Assembly: GCF_026230105.1 (NCBI RefSeq)
Contig: NC_079485.1
Span: 24,843,572-24,907,571, forward strand
Origin: Diorhabda sublineata
Taxonomy: Eukaryota > Arthropoda > Insecta > Coleoptera > Chrysomelidae
Direction: 5' to 3'
Length of the DNA: 64,000 nt
Positions 1 through 13,000 of this stretch are shown one piece after another. The notes beneath the pieces are model-generated. The model was not told the origin of the DNA. It searched no databases and was given only the letters and a program-made list of their open reading frames with translations. How positions within the stretch are numbered: the stretch's first letter is position 1; each line of letters opens with the position of its first letter. A program made the translations under genes and the position numbers.

Positions 1-700
1 AATGTTGAAATCACACCCATCAGAGACTTACGAAAAGTCTCATATTTTGCGATAACGAATTTATAGCGATCAATTATTGGTAATATTCTTACATCGATTT
101 GATTGTTGAGATCTATCTGGTGTTTTATCTCATTAAAATTAAATTTTTCAATGAACAGAAAAACCTCACTTTAAGAGTTTCCATATTATTGTTACCTTCA
201 TCCAACTTCATCAATTAGCAACATAAAAAGTTTCTTAAAAATGTGAAATAATACTGTACCTGATACCAACACTTTTATAGGTTCTTATATACGGTTACAG
301 GTTATATATTTTCTAATTATTTAATTAGAAATTATTTTCAAAGATCTAAATATGTTAACTTTTATAATTCACTGTGGGTTCTAACAATGTTGTTAGTGAG
401 TGAGAATTGCAATTATAATTATGATCTAGTAAAAAATGAACAATATAACCCTTACAACATAACATATGAAATGGAACGAACGGCTGTGAAATGTGACAGA
501 TAAAATATATTTAAATATATCAGACCTCATACATTTATTAAATTAAGAACTGTAGTTGTATCCATTCATAAGTTTTTGTGTTTACATATTTAGGTGCAAA
601 AAGTAACTTCTCTTTAACACATAGGAACTTTTAAGCATTCAAAATCCTCTAAATATTGTAAAAAATAACTCGAAGCATCGTAAAAACGTTAAAAAAATAA
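1..700. other. AT-rich flank downstream of PlexB, nothing recognised
   Basis: Very AT-rich sequence without a supportable ORF or repeat. It may include distal PlexB 3' UTR. Confidence 0.5.
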
Positions 701-703
701 TTA

Positions 704-709
704 TTTATT
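704..709 (-). terminator. Candidate PlexB polyadenylation signal
   Basis: AATAAA on the minus strand about 260 bases after the stop codon, giving a short 3' UTR. A second AATAAA lies at 534-539. The true cleavage site is not visible from sequence alone. Confidence 0.35.
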
Positions 710-970
710 AGACAGCAGCACAAACCTTTTGGAATTGACTTTTGGTTTTAGACCAAACAAATATACTAGAGAAAATAACTTTCACTTTAGTTTAAAAGCT
801 ACACAATCAAATAAAAAATTCAATTTCATATACTTATTTGTTCAATTGAATTTAATCTTGTGTTTTTGTTTGGTCAATTATTTTGGTTAGCGAAAAGCAT
901 GCATGTGAACTTATGCTTGGAATCAGGGCGCCAAGGTTCTAGGCAGCAGAGGATCAGGTGACCGTTGAGG

Positions 971-1078
971 TCAGCAAGTTGAATTTTCATCCCCTCCTAA
1001 TGTATAAGCAACGTTTTCCAGTTTTTGTGCCAGATGTTGACGCCGGCAATTAAGATCTGTGCTAAATGCTTCTAGAAT
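971..1078 (-). CDS. PlexB: PlexB exon 13: C-terminus and stop
   Basis: Residues 1878-1912 followed by TGA at 971-973. Reads ILEAFSTDLNCRRQHLAQKL and ends in ENSTC, preceded by acceptor tttcag. The position and length match the final helix of other plexins. The last residues do not form the class I PDZ ligand seen in vertebrate B-type plexins. Confidence 0.9.
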   Translation of the reverse strand: MLEAFSTDLNCRRQHLAQKLENVAYTLGGDENSTC

Positions 1079-4000
1079 CTGAAATTATGAAAGTTCGTGA
1101 ATTGTAAGTCATTTTCCTGAAATTTATCAATAGCCACTTAACTCTTCTTCATCATAAATATTAAGTAGCAGATAGAATAAAACAAGAAAAAATTCCAAAT
1201 AAATAAATTATTAACCAGTATCCAGTCCAATAATAATTATATCTGGGTAACAGACATTTAAGAAGACATTATATAGATTAAACGGAAAACTATTTGAAAA
1301 TTCAATAATGGTTTAACTGTCTATAGTTATTTTCAGGTAAACACTATGTTCTTAGAAAAAAACTTAATATTAATATACTCACTGGTTCTCTATATTTAGT
1401 AACATATATGTAAAGTTCTTTTAAAGCCGCTACGGTATCGAATTCCTCTGCTTGTTGTGCAGATAATTGCTGCATAGCAGATCCCATTTCTTGATCTGTT
1501 ATTACTGGCAACATAGCAACATCATTATAGAACTGAGAAACCATTTCTCTATACCTTGGTATATCCTGAAAATGTAGCAAATCTACTAGAATTATAGCTT
1601 TTCTTTTGCGAATGATGTGATTTTTTTCCAAATTGAGCTGATGTTATCAACTTACTGTACTCACTTTGATATGGTGGGTCAAATGGAATGACAAATTGAG
1701 ACATTCAGTTCAGTAAAACAAAAGTTAGTGTGGTGAGGTAAATACCTATCTCAATACATCTGATTTGAGTAAAATTAAATGGGAAGTAGAAATGAATAAG
1801 CTACACTTAAAGGAGTTCAAATTATCTTAGATTTCATGCAGAAGGAATGCAACTAATGTGAACTAAATATTAAATTAACAAATTCAATTAAAATATACTC
1901 ATTCTTTTATTACAAAAATTGTAACTGCCTATGCTACGGTCCATCAAAATGATCTTTAGCCTGACTCATACCGAATACACAAAAAAATAATAAAAACGTT
2001 AGGAAATCAAAAGGTAATGGCTACTATTACTTTTTCATGTGCGTCAATATTTCAATAACTTACGATATTATTTTAAATATTTGTAATTAATGTTATTTCG
2101 TCAATAAAAGACACTTTATGGATAAAGTTACATTAACAGTAAAAAGAAAACTGATATAACAGTAGCTCAAAAAAAAGATTGTTAGTCATTATCACTTTCC
2201 AAAATAATTAGGTTCTAATAAGGTATCCCAAAAAACATAAATGTCATTACTTGTTTGTGTTTTTAATTGACGTCAGGGGAAGATCAAAACGACTGTATAT
2301 AATTAAGCTTAGTGGGAACAGTGAAATTACCTTGGCAAACAGTAATTTATTGGATGGCGAGTCTTTTCCTAATCTATGTTCAGTAGTAGAGCAAGAATCC
2401 ATAAACGTCTGGGCAATAACAGACAGACAAGAATCTAAAGTTGTAGTTTTGTTGATATCGAAAATGAAATCGGGATTTTTAATAAAGTTAACCCAAAACC
2501 TCAGAGGAAGACTGTTGGATTTCCAAGCATGTACCACTTCTGGATCTTGAATGCCATGTTTTCTAGCAGCATCATCTAGTAAGTCAAACAACCATTTTAC
2601 TGCCGGAGGCAAAGCTTCGTTCACAGTTAGAATTGTCATAAAGAAATCGTCGACAAATTTCTGAATAGTGCCCTTCGTAGATAATAGCCTTGTTAAAAAT
2701 ATTTCTGGAATAGCTTTATGAGTTCTTTCGACCATTTTGTTATTAGGGAATTGGTGATCATCGATGGGCTTGATCAAGTGATATATTCTTGGGTTATTAG
2801 CTGCTTCGATATCACCATTTGTTGTTATAATAGGTGAGTGAGAATTATTCAGATACATTCCAGTGACACAGTTATGGCAGGGTTGTTTACAATTGTTAAA
2901 ACTATCATTTTGTCTCGATATTAAAGACATTACAGCACTTTCTTTAACTCCATAATGAGCTAAAGTATTCAGTTTTTTCCAACCACATATCGTTTTCGTT
3001 GTCAAATCTTCATCTTGTAAAGTTAAATGGCCCCCTCTTCCATGTCTCCACTCTAAATCTACCTCATAGATCGAGGGTCTTAATGAAAAAGGAGTGTTTT
3101 TGAAAAGGGCGTCTAGTATTTTCGATTTTACTTGACTGATAGTATCACAATCTAAAACTTTGCATTGAATTTTTTCGTCAAGATCGTCTTGGACAATGTG
3201 CAATGTCTGAAATAAAGGCTACTTTTAATTCCTAAATAAGACAATACATAAAATATAGTAAGAATTATGAAAAAAAATATGAAGGTATTTAAAAGAAGAG
3301 TAGAGATGATTTTGTATATTTATGTATATTTTTTCAAGTTAACTACTAGCAAATAATTTTTTTTGTCTTACCACAACACTGTATTCTACATTTTCTCTTA
3401 AAAGTCTTTCCTCGGATAATGAGTATCTGGCATCATGAGTAATTGCATCAACTAGCCCTTTTTCTATTTGATGTTTGATAGCTTTAAATAACAAAAAGAG
3501 CGAAGAGCCAGCATATTCTTTCAGATAGTGATACATACACAAAGCCATCCAATTTGTTAACATTTTTTCTACAACGCTTTCAGTTCGTCTTAACATCAAT
3601 TGTGGATGTTTTGTATTTACAGATTTTTCGATTAAACGTAATAATAAACTTTTTAGAATATCTGTTGCATATTCCATTTTCCCCATTAAAACTACCATTA
3701 GTAAGGACGCTACGTTAACTCTGAAAAAACATTATTACCTGTATCTCTCCAGTTAATTAATGTTATGAAGTATTAATTGTGTTGAATTCATATTATAAAG
3801 AGGAATATCCAAATATAGAGTGCATACTTACTTATTTCTAATATTAAAAGACTTTTGAGACTCCAATATATCTATAAATGTAAGTATAAAGTGTTTATTA
3901 TTTATCAATTGCTCAAATTGTAGCATCGCTGTATCATAATTTGTTCTAGGACCATTTAATCGTACCTAAAAATGGAAAAAAATTACTAATGTATGGTCCA

Positions 4001-7000
4001 GTGTTTTCATCTTTTTTGTAGTTATTATTGTAGATAAAATTCTCAATAAATCAATTTTTTTCAATTAATTACCTTGGGTGCGTTCAAAATAGGATGATCG
4101 CTGACGCCAGGAAAGAATACTTTCATTATGTAACTGGTGTGGTCTAAAGTGGGTATACCAGAATTTTCTAAATCGGCAGTTAGATCAGTCATATCAGTTT
4201 GGAGTTCAGCAAACGCTAAAAGCATATTTATTCCTAACATTTCATTTATTAATTTTGAACTAGAGTGACTTAAATCTAGCTTAAAAGGAAAAATTTATAT
4301 CAAATAAGCAGCTTTCAAAGCATAGTTGAAAACTAATGAATAATTAAAAGATAGCTTTCATATTTGCATTTTGAAACACATAGCTAATTTTTGTGTATAA
4401 ACATTTTTATTTTTATTTTCAGAAAAAAAATTGTTATGTATTGTTAAGGAATAAAAAATATGTTAGGAACTGGTAACATCGGAATATTTTTGTTAAAAAA
4501 ATTATGACCATAAATTTAGTCAATAAAGAATCTTGAAAAAGTCGAACAGTAAAAAATATTATGGATATTTTAATAAACTTCATTAAGATGTAGAATTAAT
4601 GAAATCTGAAAAAATAGAAAGTAGATTATAGTGTCAAGAAAATGTAATATTTGACATTTCACATTTTTTAAAGCTGATTATGTGATATTATTATTAATTT
4701 TGGCAAATAACTTACCTAATTTACATTCAGATCTAACGTTACTCTCTAGAGTATCCATTTGGATCTGTATCCTTTTATATTCTCTTTCAGCTTGAGTGGA
4801 TTTTCTTCGGTAAACAAATAGTACAGCAACAAAGAACAAAATAAATAATATCGTCCCGACTGCAATCATAATGATTGCTTCAGGTGGAAATGTGAAAGAC
4901 TTGAAAATATCATATTGCAAATATCCAATAGGGAATCTTAAACTTTTTCCTACTCTAACTACTACTAATGGAAGGTTGTTTTCAGTCTAAAATATGAAGT
5001 GAAAACTGGTTAATTCTTAAGCAGAACTGATAAATATTATTTACCTTGAAGCCATTTTCGTCAGTCCCTGGAGGCTGATGTTCTGGTGGAACACAAACAA
5101 GTTGTATCATTGCCAGGCCTGTGACATTACATGACTTAGTACCAATTGTAACAACAACGTCAGACTCTTCACTAGCTGCGTTCAAATTTTCCCCTTCTAT
5201 CACTAGCCTATCACCCTGATATAACTTAATTTGATTGGGAAACTGGAAAAATTTTGGATCTTCTACGTACATCAGTTGAGATCTTAGGTTTGGAAAATGC
5301 TTTTCCAAGTCTCTAACAGAAAGTACGTTATCCATGATAAATCCTATCCTCAAATTCAGTTTAGGTTCTTTCATCTAAAAGAAAAGTTGTAGTTATATCA
5401 AACCAAAAAATAAAGTTCTATGCTGACATACCTTTATAGCTGCAGGTTTTCTTACAGATCTTGGTCGTCTATTGCTATAAATACTAAACTGCTTATTAAC
5501 TGGAGGACTAGGACATTCCATCTGTGTACTGCTTAGTACAGAGCACAATGTTCTATTAATGGGAACATTAGGTTCTTCCACTGAATAAACTTCCATTTCT
5601 GGCTTCTGAATACTATCTAAATTTGTACCGTGTACAAAGATCATTTTTCCTCCAGACATAAAACTGTTCAATGGTTTTATTTCCATAATAGTAGGATCTT
5701 GTGTATAATTGAACGGATTGCCTTCTAAAGTTCTGTTAGCGCCATCTATACTGAGTGTTAATCTAACAATATTTGTTGGTTTGTGAGATCTAGATGTTAT
5801 GCAAGTAAGTCTTCCACTAGATGCTTGAGTTATATTTACTTGACACACATACTCGTCTAAGTATGCTGTTATTTCTGAGCCTACATTTAAATATTGTCCT
5901 GTAATAGCTAACTGGGTACCTCCAGATTGCGGTCCGATTGACGGAAATATACCAGATAACCTTATATCTTTGTAACTAAACTCTACTGAGGATTTTGTGT
6001 ATCCAGCTTCATTTCCTACTCGAATTGGGGCAGTCATTTCAACCCCAGAAGGCCCTGTGACGCACTGAATACGAACAGAAACTTCATAATTAACTAATTC
6101 GCAAGGAATGGCACCTATTTTAATTTTCCCTTGAACATCTTCTTTTTTAAGTCCGAGATTACTACCCTCAATAGTTACTAAAGTGCCACCTTCGATAGGA
6201 CCACTTAATGGTTTGATCATATCAATTCTAGGTCTTGGGCATTCAATATGAGGAGTATGTTGACATGATTCTGAATATTGACAAGAATTACCGCACCAAG
6301 TGCAATTATATTTTGAGTTTCTGGTCACACACAGCGAACAGTCTGCATGTTCTCTGTGAGATCCTAGTATATCACATTTGTACAGAGTTACATTAATCGA
6401 ATCTACGTGATGTTTGTGATTCCACACAACTTTCACACTTGCCTCATATTCCCCTTCATTGGCTTCATATGAGTACTGAAAAAGAGAATTAATATAAAAA
6501 TATGTGTTATTTGAATCAAAGAAAATCAGCTGATTTAAGACATTTTCGTAAAGGTTGAGATTTTACTTACTGTTGTTTTATCGCAGACAATATTTTTGCC
6601 TTCTACTGTAGCTGGAACAAGCATGGTAGCACCTTCTATGACTATTATACACTGAAAACCAGTGTGTACGGGTGATGGTTCAGGAAGATTAATAACTTCA
6701 AAGACAATTTTTTTCAAAACGTTGTTCGGCAACAAAATCACCTCGCTTTTTCGTTTAAACTGGGGACAAAAGGCAAATCCGTGTCGATTTAGACGAGTGG
6801 GATTCTAGAAAACAAATAAAATTACCATTCAAATGATTGGTCCGATTTTCATAACAATATTTTCAGTATGATTTGAATGTACTTACGTTTTCTCCACTAA
6901 TAATACTTCTTTGACACATGGATATATTATGAGTACATTTATTCTCATAAACACACCAGTTACATGCCCATTTTGATCGAACACATTCTCCACAAGTGGT

Positions 7001-10000
7001 GTGTTTTCCACAATCGTAATAAGCAAAATTCCTAGACACGAAGTCTTTGTTAGTTTCTGATGACCTAACACTGAGCGGTACCAATACGTGGTCCATTTTT
7101 GGAGGTATCCTTGGACGTCTGGATATTTCAGGAGTGAAGCAAGACAGACCATTTTCTGTCATTTCTGCATCTATAGGTTCTGCATTACCAAACACGCATT
7201 TATACTTAGCACCTGGAGGAAGTGCAGGAAGGGTTCTGATAGTAAGGCGTACATTTGTCATTTGATTGATGGGTATTCTTTCGGGAAATACTTGTTCAAA
7301 ATCTATACATTGCTGTCCTGTTCCTAAAGATACCCAACGGGGAGCACTGTGGGATGCTTTTTGACAGGCACTACGAACTGTACATCTATAATAAAAATAA
7401 TAATAAGCATGATAATTGACACATTACAATATGATAATAAATTTGTATTAACATTTCAAATCAAGATAGAAGGGAGAAATGAAAAAAGTTTTTAATGAAG
7501 ACACAGATAAAAACAAATATAAATGGTTAGCAAATGGAAAAGAATAAAATTTCGAAAATGTTAACCAATTTGATTCTCCGTGCGTAACTTAATATCTACA
7601 AATCTACAAGAAAATGGGATGAATAAGAGAATACTGAAAAGTAACAGAACGGTGAGATCACTATCAAAAATACTGAAAGCAAAAAACCTTCCAAGGGCAG
7701 TCAAAATCAGAAAGTTTGAAACAATGAGTTCACCAGTTCTTTATATATCATAAACATGGACAATGACAAAGAAATATGAGATTAAACTTTAATTATGGTA
7801 AAGAAAAATACCTTAAAAATATATGGTTATGTCAAAATGACAAAAGGTATTTGAGAACAAGAGCCTGGAAATAACACATATATTTAGAGCAAAATAGTCA
7901 AATACTTAGAACTTACTGTTAGAATGTCACAGCAGAGAATTGTGTGAATGGTACTGGAAAGTTGGAAAAGAGGACACTCAAAGAAGTTAAGCGGGATATA
8001 TATGTGCCATGATGTAAAGACTACAAGGTGTGCTATAGTGCACCAGCTGGGAAGTAGCCAATGAGAATTCGCTCCCAAAACGACGCGCCAATTTGAAACA
8101 TTTGAATTGAATACATGATGTAAAGACTACAAGGTGTGCTATAGCGCACCAGCTGGGAAGTAGCCGATGAGAATTCGCTCCCAAAGATATGCGCAGAACG
8201 AGTCGAAAATGAGCCCTCGGGAAGAACACACCTAGTCTTTACATCATGATATGTGGTAGGAATGGAGAAATATATATAGCCAAGTACCAAAGTAGTGGAG
8301 AAGAATAGTGAAAATTTGATTCTGATAATCAATTTGGATGAGTTGATTTGGTTAGTGGACTGTATGTTGGTGTGATGTAATATTATGATTGATGGATTTG
8401 AATTAATCATATGAGTAAAACTAAACTAATTTTTCAACTTCACCTTCTATCTTCTAGAACTTTCTTTATACAACTACTTCCTTTTCACTCGGTGACATTA
8501 TAAAAAAATTACCTTTCAACATACATTATAAACGATGCACCCTCATAATAAATTATATGAAATAAACTTAAGACAAATGAAAATGTTTTTATGATTTCCA
8601 GAAAGGAGCAAATTGCAAATTTACTTGGATTAGCTACAAATAATGTAAAGTAATCCATTTTATACAAAAATGTTGAAGAGAAACTCCCTTTCTGATTTGT
8701 TTCTGATTATGATTAAAACTGATAAGATGCAATAAAAAAATAATCATTTCCATAAAAGAAAAATATATGTGATTTATATATCACCGAATATAGCTTTGTG
8801 GTTCGGTGTAATTACATTATTTGAGAGGTACATTAATACTCAAGTTACGAAATCATCTATTGAAACTAGAGCTTTGTATTATGTAATGTATACTAACCTC
8901 TTTTCTAGAGAGCACCAACCACAATATGGATCCTTAGATTCCAAACACGATGAACAATTAGTATATGTACTACAATGTTCTACATTTATTTTTGATACCT
9001 GAAAAACAAATTTTGTCACATATTTTACAGTTATATAGTCCAATTCTATTCTAGTTTCAATATTTGTTCTTACCGTAAACTCTTATAATCCATAAAAATC
9101 AATGGCATCCTTGTATACAAAACAATTAAATTTACTATATGGAAAGTAATAATTAGTATTCTTGAGAACTATTAGTTAATTTCTAACAAAAATGAACGCA
9201 GAAATCGTGTTTCGTGAACCATTGGGTACGACAACGGCGAACAAACAGAATGAGGGTTGCAGCGTTTGAAATAATCACTAGAGGCGCAGTTGTGGAATGA
9301 CGTTATGTCAAATGTCATTATTTATTGGACACTTTATCTATACTGCGCATGCTTCATGCGCGCAAAAGATGCTCAGAACTGAAGCGCCCAGAGGAGAGAG
9401 AAGGATACACTATTTGTTTCACTTAGTCGGAACACCTTTTACTTATAGAATCTATCCATAAAGGAGTATTACATATGTGGTTTTAATTATGGAAGTTAGG
9501 GACATGGAGAACAATATGTGTATATAGGTCTTCATCATTCAGTGTCAATATTATATTTTGATAAAGACTTAAAGAAAAGTCGAAACGTCAAAATTTGATT
9601 CTGATAAACAATTTGGATAAGTTGATTTGGTTAGTGGACTGTATGTTGGTGTGATGTAATATTATGATTGATTGATTTAAATTAATCATATGAGTAAAAC
9701 TAAACTAATGTTTTATCTTCACCCTCTACCTTCTAGAACTTTCCTTATACAACTACTTCCTTTTCACTCGCTGAAAAAAGTTTTGTACGCATGCGCCAAT
9801 TTGCACAATAAGCAAAATGGCGATGTTTTTAAACAAAAAGTGTGTATAAATGTGGCATAAGGTGATTTGTTAGTTGAAACTGTTTTGTTTTAATTATTTT
9901 ATAATAGTTAGGGAATAGTGTTGAGATTAAATAGATAAGTTAGTGTGTAAGAAGTTAATAGACTTTAAAAATTGTATTGGTACGAGAAGAATTCTTATTA

Positions 10001-13000
10001 TAATATCTACTTACATAATTGAAGATAAAAACTATTTGAATACAGATTCAAATTGCAGCAATGAATAAAGGGAAACATGGAGGTGTCTACTGTGCATTCA
10101 GAAATAGCAGTAGCACAGGACATGAAGATAAACACCTAAGCTTTTTCAGGTTCCCGAAGGATATTAACAGGTTTGTAATAACTAAACCAACTCACTTTGT
10201 TATTTAAAATTGGTAATGCATTTATGTGTTGCAGGTGTAAATGATTTAAGAAATCGTCCACAACAACATGCTGTTCCTGAAGCAATCGAAATAAGGGACC
10301 CAAAAAGAAGAAAATTAGATTCTTCTATCCAGATAACAAGTACTGGTATATCTGGACTTGGTAATATTTGTCTAATATCTATTGAAAATGATACTAATTA
10401 CTACAGTTTTTTAGATTGTGATCCCAGGCCATCGACATCGACAACAGATCCAGTTATTGAAACATTTCTATGACCTTCATTACAGCAGGGTATTCAAATA
10501 GAAGAATATTTTAAGTTATAATACACCGAGAAAGAGCAAATTAAGAATGAAGATTACTGCACTGAGCATAAATTTAAGGAGTTCAACCCCAAAAAATAAA
10601 TTTTTGTCACGCAAACAAATCTTAACATAATTTAAGTGTTTATTAAAAAAATTACTACCACCAGCATTTGCTAAGTTTGTGGAAATGCAGGCAAATCTTC
10701 ATATGAGAATGCCAAAATAGAGAAGTTATTCTGATGAATTTAAACAATTGTGCTTGTCATTGTATATTGTAAGCCCTAAAGCATATAAGGCATTGAGCAA
10801 AATCTTCTTACTGCCTACGAAGAGATCACTGCAGATAATGACACAAAACATGCCTATGAATGTTGGTTTAAATGAATAGTTATTCGAGAGTATAAAACCC
10901 AAAATTTAGGCATTGAATGAATTAGACAGATATTGTATTTTATGCATTGATGAAATGTCAAACCTTTTTTTTCATATCTTTAAAGATTAATTTATTGGGT
11001 TAGAAGATTATGGAAGAGGTAAAACAAGAAAACCAGCTGCGTATGTAGCTACATTTATGATACCTGGGCTAGCTTGGAAACTTCCAATAGGCTTCTTTTT
11101 TTGCATTCAACAATGAAAGCAAGTGATGTAAAAAGAGAAAACTATGATTGCATTGACAAATTTGAAGAGGTTAGAAGAGGTTTAAAACCGAAAATATTGG
11201 TTTCTGATATGGGAATAAATTTTATACAAATAGCATATCTATTAGGTGTGACAGAGAGATATCCTTTCTTCAAGGTAAAGGAGTCTAAAGTTTGGTATGT
11301 TTTTGACCCATCACATCTAATACAACTTCATGGCACATACATTTACATTCAACGAGAAAACGGGCTCTTGAAAATATATTGAAGATTTCTACAATGCAGA
11401 TAAAAAATTACAATTCAGACTATCCCCAAAATTAACCGATTCACACATATTTCAAAGCAATTTTGAAAAAATGCGGGTCAAATTAGCTACACAAGTGTTG
11501 AGTGCTACAGTAGCAGAAGGTCTAAATACATACGTGAGCCTGGGTGCACTACCGTCAGAAGCAATGGGTACTGCATATATTGTTGTTGCTGAAAGGGATC
11601 AGAGTAATTGAAAATGGTAGAGATATAGATAAATAATCAAAAACAACCCTCGGCGCATCATCATCAATTACTTATTTATTATTATGAACCTTAGCCTCAT
11701 TAAGTTATCGTTGCTATAAATTTGTCTATGTTTAGTCTGTCTGTCAATTTTCTAGATTCCACTTCAACCCCATTAAAGTATCGTCTTCAATTATTCATTA
11801 TTAATGTGACTATAATGAACCATAAATATATTTATCTAATTTTATAATTATTATTGTATAAGATAAGAGCTAATATATAAAGAAGCCTGTAAAACTAATA
11901 CTTCGTTCATTCAATTTGATATTCGTCTAGTACACCAGTCAGATCGGTGTAACCACTTGTAACTTTAAATTATTAAATCCTCAGTTAGCTAAATAAATTG
12001 ATTTTAAAAAACAAGTTATGAATTCAGTTATTTAATTATATCACCTGCATATCACGATTGTTTGATTCTTTAATTTCTATTCGAATACTTATTATAAATT
12101 TAACTACAAGTAAAATTAGATACATTTTGCTTTTTACGAAACCTTTACTATTATTACCCGTGCGTTTAAATTTCGTTCTGAAAACAACCACGAACATGGC
12201 GCAAGGCTATTGAAACTTAAAGCATTATCTTATCGAAAGTGTAGCTACTGACTTATACTGTGTTAAAGGTTTGAAGTTTATTTGTATGTTCATTGTTTCA
12301 TCCAATCTGTTTTCGACTAATAGAATAAAGTTATATATTACAATTACTACTTTTATTTATTACTACTAATAAGGCAGCACGAGAAGTTATTGGCAGGGCT
12401 GAATAAAATAGTAGTAATTCGAGCCAAAGCGTCAAAGTGGAAAGTGGAAAAAATTTTAATCTGTGAGTGTAGTAAATAGAGTGACATTTGTGTCTATTCA
12501 AGATAGAGTCAACAATTGGCAAATTAAACCATTCGAAATGGAATGTGAGGGAATTCCAAATTAAAGTAGTGTTGATCACCAAAGGCTTATTCGAAATTAC
12601 TTGTGGAAATGAGGTTGAGCCTGAACGGGATGAAGATAAAATAGCAAAAAGGGTATTATGAGATGCACGTGCTCAAGAAGTTCTGGTCGTAAGAATGGAG
12701 GATAAAATTATTAAATCTATTGTGCCAAGTTGAAGTGCTAAGAATATGTGGAATAAATTAGAAAACATTTTCTAGGAAAAGACAGATAGTACCCATTTAC
12801 TAGATGGAAAATTTAATCATTCAAAGTTTTAAAATGTTATCATAAATAGTTTTATTCGAAAGGAACAAATTGAAACAACTGGATGAAGAAATTACAAGGA
12901 AAATGGAGAAAACTAAAATTATTTTGTCGCTACTAGAGAAGCACAAACAATTTTATTCAGCAGGGAAAATTATTGATCCAGATAATCAAACATTGAACAA

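Noticed and set aside
1344..1631. 95-codon ORF as a stand-alone gene
   Set aside because: It is PlexB exon 12 with intron read-through at both ends.
2251..2550. 99-codon plus-strand ORF
   Set aside because: Antisense to PlexB exon 11, which has clear conserved coding sequence.
7884..8410. Overlapping minus-strand ORFs of 64-125 codons in PlexB intron 2
   Set aside because: They run through the 106-bp tandem duplication and have no conserved motif or splice support.
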